Positions 17,066 to 26,176 of a stretch of 64,000 nucleotides of DNA are shown here, in pieces. The stretch covers positions 248,001 through 312,000 of the forward strand of contig CBDCGS010000005.1 in assembly GCA_965216915.1 (NCBI GenBank). The letters are read 5' to 3'. The DNA is from CBDCGS01 sp965216915. GTDB taxonomy: Bacteria > Pseudomonadota > Alphaproteobacteria > UBA828. The notes beneath the pieces were generated by a model. It was not told the origin of the DNA, did no database searches, and saw only the letters and a list, made by a program, of their open reading frames with translations. The position numbers were made by a program, and so were the translations under genes. How positions within the stretch are numbered: position 1 is the stretch's first letter; each line of letters starts with the position of its first letter.

Positions 17066-17968
17066 ATGAGCGAGACGATCGGCTTTATCGGCCTCGGCGC
17101 CATGGGGAGCGGCATGGCGTGCAACCTGGCGCGGGCGGGCTTCGATCTGGTGGCGCACGACGTCGACGCGGCGCGCATCGAGCGCGTGGTCGCGGCGGGC
17201 GCGCGGCCGGCGACATCGGTCGCCGACGTCGCGCAGCACGCCGACATCGTCGTCTTGATGCTGCCCGACGGGCCGACCGTCGAGGACGTGGTTTTGGGCG
17301 AGGCCGGCGTGCTCGCCGCCGGCCGGCCCGAGCAGCTCGTGATGGACATGAGCACGGTCGATCTCGCCGTGACCGATCGGCTCGCGGAAACGCTCGTCGC
17401 CGAAGGCCGCGCTTTTATCGACGCACCGGTCGGGCGGCTCTCGAGCCATGCCGAGCGCGGCGAATCGCTTTTCATGGTGGGCGCGTCGGACAATGATTTC
17501 GGCCGCGTGCGCCCCCTCCTCGAGGCGATGGGCACGACCATCTACCGGTGCGGGCCGCCCGGCAGCGGCATCCGCACCAAGCTCGTCAACAATTTCGTCT
17601 CGATCGCCTGCTGCCAGGTGAACGCCGAGGCGCTGGCGCTCGCCGCCGCGTTCGACCTCGACATTGCGCGCACGATCGACGTCATCAACGGCACCACCGC
17701 GACCAACGGGCACCTGAAGGAAGCCGCGTGGCCCTCGAAGGTGCTCGCGGGCGACACCAGCCCGGGCTTTCGCGTCGCCCTCGCCCACAAGGACATCTCG
17801 CTCGTCGTCGAGGCGGCGCGCCAAGCGGGCGTGCCCGTCTATGTCGGCGCGGTCGCCCGCGAGGCGATCGGCCAGGCTTGCCGCACCGGCGAGATCGCCG
17901 AGCAGGATTTCTCGGCGCTGCTCGACGCGGTCTGCGCCCAGGCCGGCATCAGGCCGCCGCGCATCTAG
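17066..17968 (+). CDS. NAD(P)-dependent beta-hydroxyacid dehydrogenase (HIBADH family)
   Basis: 300 residues, the standard length. The N-terminus has the Rossmann motif IGFIGLGAMGSGMACNLARA; the substrate-binding segment FIDAPVGRL and the catalytic Lys in IRTKLVNNF follow, then KDISLVVEAA near the C-terminus. Members oxidise 3-hydroxyisobutyrate, tartronate semialdehyde or related beta-hydroxyacids. The ATG at 17066 was preferred over a GTG at 17045 because AAGGAGAAGG sits just before it. Lies 30 bases after the monooxygenase and 48 before the Fe-S protein; probably converts an intermediate of the same pathway. Confidence 0.87.
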   Translation: MSETIGFIGLGAMGSGMACNLARAGFDLVAHDVDAARIERVVAAGARPATSVADVAQHADIVVLMLPDGPTVEDVVLGEAGVLAAGRPEQLVMDMSTVDLAVTDRLAETLVAEGRAFIDAPVGRLSSHAERGESLFMVGASDNDFGRVRPLLEAMGTTIYRCGPPGSGIRTKLVNNFVSIACCQVNAEALALAAAFDLDIARTIDVINGTTATNGHLKEAAWPSKVLAGDTSPGFRVALAHKDISLVVEAARQAGVPVYVGAVAREAIGQACRTGEIAEQDFSALLDAVCAQAGIRPPRI

Positions 17969-18016
17969 CCCGCCGATCCCGATGATCGCCGGCACCGCAC
18001 GCCAAGGCCGACCGCG

Positions 18017-19351
18017 ATGAGCCTTCCGACCACGCCGACGCGCCCGGCGATCGATTGGCGGGCGCCCACGTTTCTCGACAACGCGGCGTTCACGGGCGAG
18101 CGCAGGCGCGTCTTCGAGGTGTGCCACACCTGCCGGCGCTGCGGCGATCTCTGCGAGAGCTTTCCGCGGCTCTTCGACCTGATCGACACAGCGGCCGACG
18201 GTTCCCTCGCGGCGGTGCCGGACGCGGCGCTCGATACCGTCGCCGATGCCTGCACGCTCTGCGATCTCTGCTACCCCGTCTGCCCCTACGTGCCGCCGCA
18301 CGTCCACGCGGTCGACTTCCCGCACCTGATGGTGCGCCAGCGTGCGCTCGAGAAGCACCGGGGCGCGCGCGGCGCAATCGAGACCGCGCTCGGCGAAACC
18401 GACCGCAACGGGCGCCTCATGGGGGCGCTCGCCGCGCTCACCAATTGGGCGACCGACCGGCGGAACGGGCTCACCCGCCCGCTCATCGAATGGCTCGCGG
18501 GCGTGCACCGCGACGCGGTGCTGCCGCGCTTTCATGCGCGCACCTTCTCGCGACGCGCCAAGGCGGAGCCGGCGCCCCTCAATCGCGATGCACCCGCGGC
18601 CGGGCGCAAGGCGGTGCTCTACGGCACCTGCTTCGTCGAGTACAACAACCCCGCGATCGGGCTCGCCGCGCGCGCGGTGCTGGCGAAGAACGGCGTCGAG
18701 ACCGCGGTCGTCTACCCGACCTGCTGCGGCATGCCACAGCTCGAGCGCGGCGACGTCGCGGGAGTGTGCGAACGGGCGCGAACCACGGCCGCCGCCCTCG
18801 TGCCGTGGATCGAGCGCGGCTACGACATCATCGCGCCGATCCCGTCCTGCGCGCTCATGATGAAGACCACCTGGCCGCTTCACCTGCCGGACGATGCGGC
18901 GGTCAACACGCTATCGGCCAACACCTACGACATCTCGGAATATGTCGTCGACATCGCGCGGACGGAGGGGCTCGCCGACGGGCTCACGCCGCTCGCGGGC
19001 TCGGTCGCCCTCCATCTCGCCTGCCACGCGCGGGCACAAAACATCGGCGCCAAATCGGCGGTGATGCTGCGCATGATCCCGGAGGCCGACGTGCTCGTGA
19101 TGAAGCACTGCTCCGGCCACGGCGGCACCTGGGGCGTGATGAAGCAGAATTACGAGATCGGCATGAAGGTCGGGACGCCGGTGATCCGCCAGGCGGCGGA
19201 GAGCGGCCGCGCTTTCCTGGCATCGGAGTGCCCGCTCGCCGGCGATCACATCGTTCAGGGTATGGAACGGCTGGCTGGCGACGGGCACGCAACCGCGCGA
19301 GAATCGCATCATCCGATCGAGCTTCTCGCGATGAGCTACGGGCTTCGCTGA
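18017..19351 (+). CDS. GlpC/heterodisulfide-reductase-like iron-sulfur protein
   Basis: 444 residues. Two [4Fe-4S] ferredoxin motifs: C36-x2-C39-x2-C42-x3-C46 (CHTCRRCGDLC) and C79-x2-C82-x2-C85-x3-C89 (CTLCDLCYPVC). Two CCG-type domains follow, with YPTCCGMP in the first and LACHARAQ plus KHCSGHGGTWG in the second. This is the architecture of GlpC and HdrD-like electron-transfer subunits, which hand electrons from a flavin dehydrogenase towards the quinone pool. No membrane span. Its stop codon overlaps the next start (TGATG), so it is made with the small subunit and the GMC enzyme, for which it is a candidate electron acceptor. Confidence 0.85.
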   Translation: MSLPTTPTRPAIDWRAPTFLDNAAFTGERRRVFEVCHTCRRCGDLCESFPRLFDLIDTAADGSLAAVPDAALDTVADACTLCDLCYPVCPYVPPHVHAVDFPHLMVRQRALEKHRGARGAIETALGETDRNGRLMGALAALTNWATDRRNGLTRPLIEWLAGVHRDAVLPRFHARTFSRRAKAEPAPLNRDAPAAGRKAVLYGTCFVEYNNPAIGLAARAVLAKNGVETAVVYPTCCGMPQLERGDVAGVCERARTTAAALVPWIERGYDIIAPIPSCALMMKTTWPLHLPDDAAVNTLSANTYDISEYVVDIARTEGLADGLTPLAGSVALHLACHARAQNIGAKSAVMLRMIPEADVLVMKHCSGHGGTWGVMKQNYEIGMKVGTPVIRQAAESGRAFLASECPLAGDHIVQGMERLAGDGHATARESHHPIELLAMSYGLR

Positions 19352-19740
19352 TGGACGATGCAACCAAGCGCACGCTGGTGGCGATGGCCCGGGCGCTCTA
19401 CCCCCACGACTTCCTCGAAGACGCGGTTTACGAGGGCGTGATCGACCGCGTGCTCCCGGGCCTGGACGCGGGCGGCCTTGCTCTCGCTGAGGAGGGTGCG
19501 CAAGCGCTCGACGCGGCCACGGAGGGCGGGTTCGCCGCACTCGCGGCCGACGACAAGGAAGCAGCCCTCAAGGCGATCGAGGAAACGCCCTTTTTCGCGA
19601 CGATGCGGGCCGCCGTCGTGCGCCAGCTCTACAACCACCGCGCCATCTGGCCGCGCTTCGGCTATGAGGGGCCATCGGCGCATCTTGGCGGCTACATCGA
19701 GCGCGGGTTCGACGACATCTCTTGGATCAGGGACGAGTAG
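19351..19740 (+). CDS. Small subunit-like protein of a GMC dehydrogenase
   Basis: 129 residues starting MDDATKRTLVAMARALYPHDF. The LARALYPHD segment and helical composition resemble the gluconate 2-dehydrogenase subunit 3 (gamma) family, small partners of GMC flavoenzymes that aid export or assembly, but here there is no twin-arginine signal, so the complex would stay in the cytoplasm. Start overlaps the Fe-S gene by one base; the GMC gene begins 9 bases after its stop. Function as partner of the GMC oxidoreductase is inferred from position and weak similarity. Confidence 0.7.
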   Translation: MDDATKRTLVAMARALYPHDFLEDAVYEGVIDRVLPGLDAGGLALAEEGAQALDAATEGGFAALAADDKEAALKAIEETPFFATMRAAVVRQLYNHRAIWPRFGYEGPSAHLGGYIERGFDDISWIRDE

Positions 19741-19749
19741 CGCAGCGCC

Positions 19750-21354
19750 ATGACCCACCGCACCTATGATGACGACGACATCCCCGCCGTCACGTTCGAC
19801 AAGAACGATGACTCGCTCGTCCTGATCATCGGCTCGGGCGCGGGCGGCGGCACCCTCGCCAACGAGCTGACGCGCAAAGGCATCAACGTCGTCATTCTGG
19901 AAGCCGGGCCGCGCTTCAGGGAAACCGATTTCGCCAATGATGAGTGGGAGATGTTCGACCGGTTGACCTGGTCCGACAAGCGCATCGCCACCGGCAACTC
20001 CGTGCTCACCCAGTATTTTCCGAACGGGCCGACCTGGGTGTGCAAGGGGCTCGGCGGCACGACGCTGCATTGGGCCGGCATGTGCCCGCGCTTCAAGCCC
20101 TATGAGTTCAAGACGCGCACCACCTACGGCGCGCTCGACGGCGCGAACCTCGCCGACTGGCCGATCGACTTCGACGAGATCGAGCCCTTCTACGCGCGCG
20201 CCGAGGACAAGATGGGCGTGACCGGGCGCCACGGCACGCCCGTCCACCCCGGCAACAACAGCTACAAGGTGCTCGCCCGCGGCGCGCGCCGGGTGGGCTA
20301 CACCGATTTCGACACCGGGCACCTCGCGATCAACGCCAAGCCGCGCGACGGGCGCAATGCCTGCGACCAGATCGGCTTTTGCATGCAGGGCTGCCGCTCG
20401 GGCGCCAAATGGTCGACCTTCAACACCGAACTGCCGCGTGCGGAGGCGACCGGCCGTTGCGAGATCCGCACGCAGTGCATGGCGCTCCGCATCGAGCATG
20501 GCGACAATGGGTTGGTCACCGGCGCGGTCTATGTCGACCGCAACGGCGTGCAGCATCGACAAAAGGCGCGGCTCGTCTGCGTCGCCGCGAACGCGGTGGA
20601 GACCGCGCGCCTGCTCCTCCTCTCCGAGTCAAGCCGCTTTGCGGACGGCCTCGCCAACGGCGCCGGCCACGTTGGCCGTCACTATATGAAGCACAACACC
20701 TGCTATGCCTTCGGCATGTACGAGGAACCGGTGCACATGCACCGCGGCGTGATCGCGAGCAGCGTGATCCGCGACGAAGCGCGCCACGACGAGAGCCGCG
20801 GCTTCGCGGGCGGCTTCTATGTCGGCTCGCTCGGGCTCGGTCTGCCCTATCTGTCGGAGTTTCTGATGCCGGGCGCGTGGGGACGCGACTACACCCGCTG
20901 GATCGAGGCCTACGACCGGATCGCCGGCATGCACATCATGGGCGAGGACATGGCGCAGGCCGGCAATCGCGTGACGCTGCACCCCAACGAGCGCGATCAG
21001 TATGGCCTGCCGATCCCCTGCCTCCACATCGACGACCACGCCAACGACCGCGCAATGAAGGCGTTCGCCTATCAGCGCACGGAGGACGTGCTGCGCGCCG
21101 CCGGCGCGACCGAGGTGTTCCGGACCCCGCCGCTCCCGGCCTCGCACAACATGGGCACCTGCCGCATGAGCGCCGCGCCGGACGACGGCGTGGTCGACAA
21201 ATGGGGCCGGAGCCACGAAATCCCGAACCTCTTCATCTCGGACGGCAGCCAGTTCACCTCCTCCATGGCGGGCAACCCGACGCTCACCATCGTCGCGCTC
21301 GCGATCCGCCAAGCGGGCTATCTGGCCGAGGAGATGGGCCGAGGCGATCTATAG
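19750..21354 (+). CDS. GMC-family flavin dehydrogenase with an extra cysteine cluster
   Basis: 534 residues. FAD-binding loop IIGSGAGGGTLAN near residue 26, the adenine-contact ILEAGPRF, and KGLGGTTLHWAGM. Residues 205-215 hold ACDQIGFCMQGC (C-x5-C-x3-C), which resembles the extra cluster in large subunits of membrane FAD dehydrogenases such as FAD-glucose dehydrogenase, where a [3Fe-4S] centre is known. The active-site His lies in PASHNMGTCRM and the final GNPTLTIVALA is the family C-terminal motif. It would oxidise an alcohol or sugar acid. Last gene of the 15.1-21.4 kb operon; partners are the small subunit and the GlpC-like protein. Confidence 0.87.
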   Translation: MTHRTYDDDDIPAVTFDKNDDSLVLIIGSGAGGGTLANELTRKGINVVILEAGPRFRETDFANDEWEMFDRLTWSDKRIATGNSVLTQYFPNGPTWVCKGLGGTTLHWAGMCPRFKPYEFKTRTTYGALDGANLADWPIDFDEIEPFYARAEDKMGVTGRHGTPVHPGNNSYKVLARGARRVGYTDFDTGHLAINAKPRDGRNACDQIGFCMQGCRSGAKWSTFNTELPRAEATGRCEIRTQCMALRIEHGDNGLVTGAVYVDRNGVQHRQKARLVCVAANAVETARLLLLSESSRFADGLANGAGHVGRHYMKHNTCYAFGMYEEPVHMHRGVIASSVIRDEARHDESRGFAGGFYVGSLGLGLPYLSEFLMPGAWGRDYTRWIEAYDRIAGMHIMGEDMAQAGNRVTLHPNERDQYGLPIPCLHIDDHANDRAMKAFAYQRTEDVLRAAGATEVFRTPPLPASHNMGTCRMSAAPDDGVVDKWGRSHEIPNLFISDGSQFTSSMAGNPTLTIVALAIRQAGYLAEEMGRGDL

Positions 21355-21545
21355 AGAGCATCGCGAAGTCTCAGTGCGGTCTCGCTCCCGATCATCACAT
21401 TCCCGACTAACCATATATAAATCAATCAAGAAAACGCAACGCGACGGCAAAGGCCTTGGCGACGTCGGCGACCCGGTGGTAGCCTCGCGCAGGCCGCGCT
21501 TCCGGGCACCTGCCCGGACAATACAAACGGAACGGGAGGTAGCGC

Positions 21546-23141
21546 ATGCTGAAACAGCTGAAGAAAACTGCCGTGGTCGGCGTCGCCATTGCGACGGGCG
21601 CCGCGATCGGCATGACCCAGCTCGACGCCAAGTCGGCGCGGGCCGAGGGCACGCTCATCTGGGCCATTCCGGCCGCGATGAGCCTGATGGACCCACACCA
21701 ATCCTGTGGCTGGCTCACCAAGAACGCCACCCACATGATCTTCGACGGGCTGGTCGAGCTCGAGCTCGGTAAGCCGGAGATGACGTCGGCGACGCTCAGA
21801 CCGGCCCTGGCCGAGAGCTGGACCATCTCCGACGACGGCCTGGTCTACACCTTCAATCTGCGCAAAGGCGTCAAGTTCCACGACGGAACGGACTTCAACG
21901 CCCAGGTCGCCAAGTGGAACTACGACCGTTTCCAGAACCCGGAGGCGCCGCAGTTCAACAAGACCGGCGCCGCGTTCCTCGATTTCTACGCCCGCTGGAT
22001 CGAGAAGACGGAGGTGGTCGACGACCACACCTTCCGCGTGACCCTCAAGTCGCCGAACTATGAGTGGCTCCAGGTCGGCCAGTCGTCCTGCGGCCAGCCT
22101 GAGATCCTGAGCCCGACGGCGTGGGAGAAATATGGCGACGAGGACATCGCGCTCAACCCGATCGGCACGGGGCCGTTCCGCTTCGTCGAGCGGGAGATCG
22201 ATGTCAAGGTCGTGCTCGAGCGCAACCCGGACTACTACGGTGAGCCGGCCAAGCTCGACTACATGGTCTATCGGCAAATCACCGACCCCGCGACCCGCCT
22301 CGCGGCGCTTCGCGCGGGCGAGGTGAACATGATCACCGAGCCGACTTGGGACGAGATCGAGAACCTGGTCGACGAGGGCTTCGTGCTTCAGCTGCAGCCC
22401 AACGTGCCGTCGATCTGGTATGCGCAGTTCAACATGAAGCATCCTGCGCTGCAGGACGTCCGTGTGCGCAAGGCCATCAACATGGCAATCGATCGTGACA
22501 ACCTCGCCAAGGAGATCCTCAAGGGCACCGGCCATGGCGAGCATGGCATGCTCAGCGCCGGCGCGTTTGCCTACGACCCGAGCTACAAGCCCTATCCCTA
22601 CGATCCCGAGGGCGCGAAGAAACTGCTGGCAGAAGCCGGCTATGCCGATGGTCTGGACCTCAGCTTCGACATCTTCGACTATGGCTGGAACGAGGCCTGG
22701 GAGAAGTGGGTGCAGCGCGACCTCAAGAAGGTCGGCATCAACGTCCAGCTCAACAAGCTCGAGTGGATGACCTACCTCGGCAAGTGGCTCCAGGGCATGC
22801 CCGAGGACACCGCGATGAACAGCATGGGTTGGGGCTGGTCAGTGCCTTACTGGACCGCGCATGCCACCCGTTGTGATCACCATCCGCCGAACGGAATCAA
22901 CGGCGGCTGGTACTGCAACGAGAAGGTCGACGCGCTCTATCAGAAGGCGATCCAGACGCAGGATCAAAAGGAAGCGACCGGGTATTACCGGGAAGCGAAC
23001 CGCATCATCATGGAAGAGGATGTCGCGTTCCTGCCGGTGTTCAGCTACCACAACCCGATCCTGCTGGCGCCGGAGGTGAAGGGCTTCGTGAACGGCCAGG
23101 AGAACTGGTACGACTTCACCTTGCCGTGGATCGAGGAGTAG
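21546..23141 (+). CDS. Peptide/opine-type ABC transporter substrate-binding protein (family 5)
   Basis: 531 residues with a signal peptide ending SARA-EG near residue 33. Family markers include the SBP_bac_5 segment TFNLRKGVKFHDGTDFNA and FRVTLKSPNYEW. It would capture dipeptides, oligopeptides or similar solutes in the periplasm. The ATG has a good GGGAGGTAGCG ribosome site. A 190-base gap separates it from the GMC gene, so a promoter is likely at 21355-21545. The permease and ATPase genes follow, after a terminator-like hairpin. Neighbouring pyroglutamyl peptidase suggests peptides with a blocked N-terminus as candidates, which is inference. Confidence 0.9.
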   Translation: MLKQLKKTAVVGVAIATGAAIGMTQLDAKSARAEGTLIWAIPAAMSLMDPHQSCGWLTKNATHMIFDGLVELELGKPEMTSATLRPALAESWTISDDGLVYTFNLRKGVKFHDGTDFNAQVAKWNYDRFQNPEAPQFNKTGAAFLDFYARWIEKTEVVDDHTFRVTLKSPNYEWLQVGQSSCGQPEILSPTAWEKYGDEDIALNPIGTGPFRFVEREIDVKVVLERNPDYYGEPAKLDYMVYRQITDPATRLAALRAGEVNMITEPTWDEIENLVDEGFVLQLQPNVPSIWYAQFNMKHPALQDVRVRKAINMAIDRDNLAKEILKGTGHGEHGMLSAGAFAYDPSYKPYPYDPEGAKKLLAEAGYADGLDLSFDIFDYGWNEAWEKWVQRDLKKVGINVQLNKLEWMTYLGKWLQGMPEDTAMNSMGWGWSVPYWTAHATRCDHHPPNGINGGWYCNEKVDALYQKAIQTQDQKEATGYYREANRIIMEEDVAFLPVFSYHNPILLAPEVKGFVNGQENWYDFTLPWIEE

Positions 23142-23165
23142 GCATCGGCCGGACAGGCTGACCAC

Positions 23166-23203
23166 GTGCCGCCGGGCCCATGCGCCCGGCGGCACCAATT
23201 TTT
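23166..23203 (+). terminator. Strong hairpin with T-tract between binding protein and permease genes
   Basis: A perfect 12-bp stem (GTGCCGCCGGGC at 23166-23177 with its complement at 23184-23195), a 6-base loop, and a T-run starting at 23199. It looks like a Rho-independent terminator, but the permease genes continue on the same strand 60 bases on. Such elements after a binding-protein gene usually attenuate read-through and protect the upstream mRNA, giving more binding protein than membrane complex. Confidence 0.75.
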
Positions 23204-23262
23204 CGGGCCAAGGCCCGCCGGGGGCGCGGGCGGCGGCCGCCCTCTGACGCAATGACGTCGCC

Positions 23263-24231
23263 ATGACCCGGTTCATCGTCGCACGCTTGTTGGCGATCAT
23301 CCCGATCCTGTTCGGGGTGTCGTTCTTCGTGTTCGTGCTGGCCCACCTTGCGCCGGGCGATGTCACCGCGACGCTCACAGGCCCCTATGCCACCGAGGAG
23401 GTGCGCGAGGCCATCCGCGACAAATACGGCCTCAACGACCCGCTCCCGGTGCAATACGGCAAATGGCTCGGGCAAATCCTGCAGGGCGAGTTCGGCAAAT
23501 CGATCGCCAACCGCCGCATGGTGGCCGAGCTGATCTTCCCGAAGTTCGCGAACTCGGCAATTCTCGCGCTCACCAGCGCGGCGCTCGCCTACACCATCGG
23601 GCTCTTCGCCGGGATCTTCGCGGCCTCGCGGCCCTACGGCTATTTTGACCGCTTCACCATCGCGGGCACGCTCGCCTTCGGCAGCATGCCGCCCTATTGG
23701 CTCGGCCTGCTGCTGGTGCTCCTGTTCTCGCTCACCTGGCGATGGCTGCCCGCGACCGGCATGACCAAGATCGTCGGCGGCGGCGGGCCGGTCGACGTAA
23801 TCCTGCATCTCATCTTGCCGACGCTCGCCGCAGGCGCCGCGCCGGCCGCGATCATCGCGCGCACGGTGCGCGCGACCATGCTCGAGATTCTGAGCCAGAA
23901 CTACATCAAGATGGCACGCGCCAAGGGGGTGAGCCGCAAGGTGGTGCTGCGCAAGCACGCGCTCCGCAATGCGCTGCCGCCGATTGCGACGATCTGCGGC
24001 CTGCAGCTCGGCTACCTGCTCGGCGGCGTGCTCTTCGTCGAGGTGATCTTCGCCTGGCCCGGCATCGGCTATCAGCTGTGGCAGGCGATCCAGGCGCGTG
24101 ACATTCCGACAATTCAGGGCGCCTCGCTGATCATCGCAGTCGCCTTCGTGCTGGTGAACCTCGCCGTCGACGTGTTCAACGCCTACACCGATCCGAAGAT
24201 CCGGATCTCCGAGGGAGTGCGGTCGCGATGA
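23263..24231 (+). CDS. dppB: Peptide ABC transporter permease, DppB-type
   Basis: 322 residues with about six spans, starting TRFIVARLLAIIPILFGVSF, the usual first span of DppB. The cytoplasmic EAA loop appears as YIKMARAKGVSRKVVLRKHA, followed by NALPPI. LAPGDVTATL and YGLNDPLPVQYGKWL are family features of the large periplasmic loop. Forms the inner-membrane channel with the next gene product. Its stop overlaps the next start by 4 bases (ATGA), typical of co-assembled subunits. Confidence 0.92.
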   Translation: MTRFIVARLLAIIPILFGVSFFVFVLAHLAPGDVTATLTGPYATEEVREAIRDKYGLNDPLPVQYGKWLGQILQGEFGKSIANRRMVAELIFPKFANSAILALTSAALAYTIGLFAGIFAASRPYGYFDRFTIAGTLAFGSMPPYWLGLLLVLLFSLTWRWLPATGMTKIVGGGGPVDVILHLILPTLAAGAAPAAIIARTVRATMLEILSQNYIKMARAKGVSRKVVLRKHALRNALPPIATICGLQLGYLLGGVLFVEVIFAWPGIGYQLWQAIQARDIPTIQGASLIIAVAFVLVNLAVDVFNAYTDPKIRISEGVRSR

Positions 24232-25157
24232 GCGAGATCACCCGGCCGGACCTCAACACCACCCGCCGCAAGCGTTCGGCGGCGGAGCTTAGGCGCGAGA
24301 ACTTCCACATTCTCGTGCGGACGCTCACCCTCGCCTGGCACGCCTACGCCAAAGACAAAGCGGCCGTCGGCTCGCTCATCTTCCTCGGCTTCATCGTGAT
24401 CATCTCGATCTTCGCGCCCTATATCGCGCCCTACGACCCGACGGAAGCGGTCGCCTCGCGCGGCACGCCGCCGGCGAGCGACGGCGTGTTCCTCGGCGCC
24501 GACCTCGACGGGCGCGACATTCTCTCGCGGCTGATCTGGGGCGGGCGCATCTCGCTCCTCATCGGCGTCGTGCCGACCGTCGCGGCCACCGCCATCGCCG
24601 TCCTGCTCGGCCTGATCGCGGGCTATATCGGCGGCTGGCTCGACCAGGTCATCATGCGGGTGCTCGACGTCTTCTTCGCGTTCCCGCTGGTTTTGCTGGC
24701 CATCGTGATCGCTGGCATTCTCGATCCGGGCGTCGCCACCCTCATTCTCGCGATCACCATCGCGCTCGTGCCCTATATCGCGCGGCTCGTGCGCACCACG
24801 ACGATCTCGGTCAAGCAGCAGCCCTATATCGAGGCCGCGCGCGCGGGCGGCGCGAGCACGCCCGTGATCCTCGCGCGTTACCTGCTGCCCAACATGCTGG
24901 CGCCGGTGATCGTCTACTCGACCACGCTGATCGGGCTCATGATGGTGGTGGGCTCGGGCCTTTCCTTCCTCGGCCTCGGCATCCAGCCGCCCGATGCCGA
25001 TTGGGGTATCATGGTCGCGGAGGGCCGCGCCGTGCTCAAGAAGGCGCCGCATGCGACCGCCTTTCCGGGCTTCGTCATCGTCGTGGTCTCGCTCGCCTTC
25101 TCGTTCATCGGCGACGGGCTCCGCGATGCGCTCGATCCGCGCGCGCGGGTGCGCTGA
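24228..25157 (+). CDS. dppC: Peptide ABC transporter permease, DppC-type
   Basis: 309 residues. A hydrophilic N-terminal tail of ~40 residues precedes the first span (AVGSLIFLGFIVIISIFAPY) and the DppC hallmark LGADLDGRDILSRLIWGGR. The EAA loop is PYIEAARAGGASTPVILAR, followed by the C-terminal SGLSFLGLGIQPP of the family. Partner of the DppB-type subunit in the membrane. Overlaps dppB by 4 bases and ends 11 bases before the first ATPase gene. Confidence 0.92.
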   Translation: MSEITRPDLNTTRRKRSAAELRRENFHILVRTLTLAWHAYAKDKAAVGSLIFLGFIVIISIFAPYIAPYDPTEAVASRGTPPASDGVFLGADLDGRDILSRLIWGGRISLLIGVVPTVAATAIAVLLGLIAGYIGGWLDQVIMRVLDVFFAFPLVLLAIVIAGILDPGVATLILAITIALVPYIARLVRTTTISVKQQPYIEAARAGGASTPVILARYLLPNMLAPVIVYSTTLIGLMMVVGSGLSFLGLGIQPPDADWGIMVAEGRAVLKKAPHATAFPGFVIVVVSLAFSFIGDGLRDALDPRARVR

Positions 25158-25168
25158 GGGAGCCCGCG

Positions 25169-26176
25169 ATGGCCGAGCCGATCCTCCGTGTCGAAAATCT
25201 TCGCACCCATTTCAAGCTTCGGCTCGGCATGCTCAAGGCCGTCGACGGGATCTCCTTCTCGCTCGATCCGGGGCGCGTGCTCTGCATCGTCGGTGAATCG
25301 GGCTCGGGCAAGAGCGTCACGGCGCAATCGATCATGCAACTGGTCGAACCGCCCGGCCGCGTGGTGGACGGCACCATCCACTATCGCGACCAGAACCTGC
25401 TCGCGCTCACCGAGAACCAGATGGCGAAGCTCCGCGGTGACCGCATCGCCATGATCTTCCAGGACCCGATGACGACGCTGAACCCGGTCTTCACGATCGG
25501 CGATCAGATCACCGAGACCATCATCATCCACCAGAACGTCGGCAAGGCCGAGGCGCGCTCGCGCGCGGTCGAGCTGATGCGGATGGTGGGCATTCCGGAG
25601 CCCGAGGGCCGGCTCGACGACTACCCGCACCAATATTCGGGCGGCATGCGCCAGCGCGTGCTGATCGCGATCGCGATCGCCTGCGAGCCCGACATTCTGA
25701 TCGCGGACGAGCCCACCACGGCGCTCGACGTCACCATCCAGGCGCAAATTCTGCGGCTCCTCGCCGACATTCAAAAGCGCATGGGCAGCGCCATGATCCT
25801 GATCACGCATGATCTCGGCGTGGTCTCGGCGATGGCCGACGATGTGCTGGTGATGTATTCCGGGCGGACGGTCGAATATGGCGATGTCGACACGATTTTC
25901 CGCAACCCGCGCCACCCCTACACCCGCGGCCTCATGGACTCGATCATCCGCCTCGACGAGGCGCGCGATTCCGAGCTTTATTCGATCCCCGGCCTGCCGC
26001 CGGTGCCGATCGACCCGCCGCCCGGCTGCGCCTTTCGTGCGCGCTGCCCCCGCGCGACCGGCACTTGCGGTGAGCGCGACCCCACCGCCTACGCGACCAA
26101 GACCGGCTCCACCGTCGCCTGCCACGTCGTCGAGGCCGAGGAGCGCGGGCCCGCGGGCGTCGAGGCCGGCGCATGA
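25169..26176 (+). CDS. dppD: Peptide ABC transporter ATPase, DppD-type
   Basis: 335 residues from the ATG at 25169. Walker A GESGSGKS, signature YSGGMRQRV, Walker B ILIADEPTTALD and the H-loop ITHDLG are intact. The C-terminal oligopeptide extension has PGLPPVPIDPPPGCAFRARC, including cysteines that in some DppD/OppD proteins bind a [4Fe-4S] cluster. Powers import with its DppF partner, whose gene overlaps this one by 4 bases. GAGGGA before the start is the ribosome site; the longer frame back to 25001 is antisense-like shadow over dppC. Confidence 0.92.
   Translation: MAEPILRVENLRTHFKLRLGMLKAVDGISFSLDPGRVLCIVGESGSGKSVTAQSIMQLVEPPGRVVDGTIHYRDQNLLALTENQMAKLRGDRIAMIFQDPMTTLNPVFTIGDQITETIIIHQNVGKAEARSRAVELMRMVGIPEPEGRLDDYPHQYSGGMRQRVLIAIAIACEPDILIADEPTTALDVTIQAQILRLLADIQKRMGSAMILITHDLGVVSAMADDVLVMYSGRTVEYGDVDTIFRNPRHPYTRGLMDSIIRLDEARDSELYSIPGLPPVPIDPPPGCAFRARCPRATGTCGERDPTAYATKTGSTVACHVVEAEERGPAGVEAGA

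Noticed and set aside
15047..18883. 1278-codon open frame on the minus strand
   Set aside because: It runs antisense through three real genes (monooxygenase, HIBADH-like, Fe-S), is full of Arg/His/Asp/Ala runs and has no family motifs: a GC-rich shadow frame.
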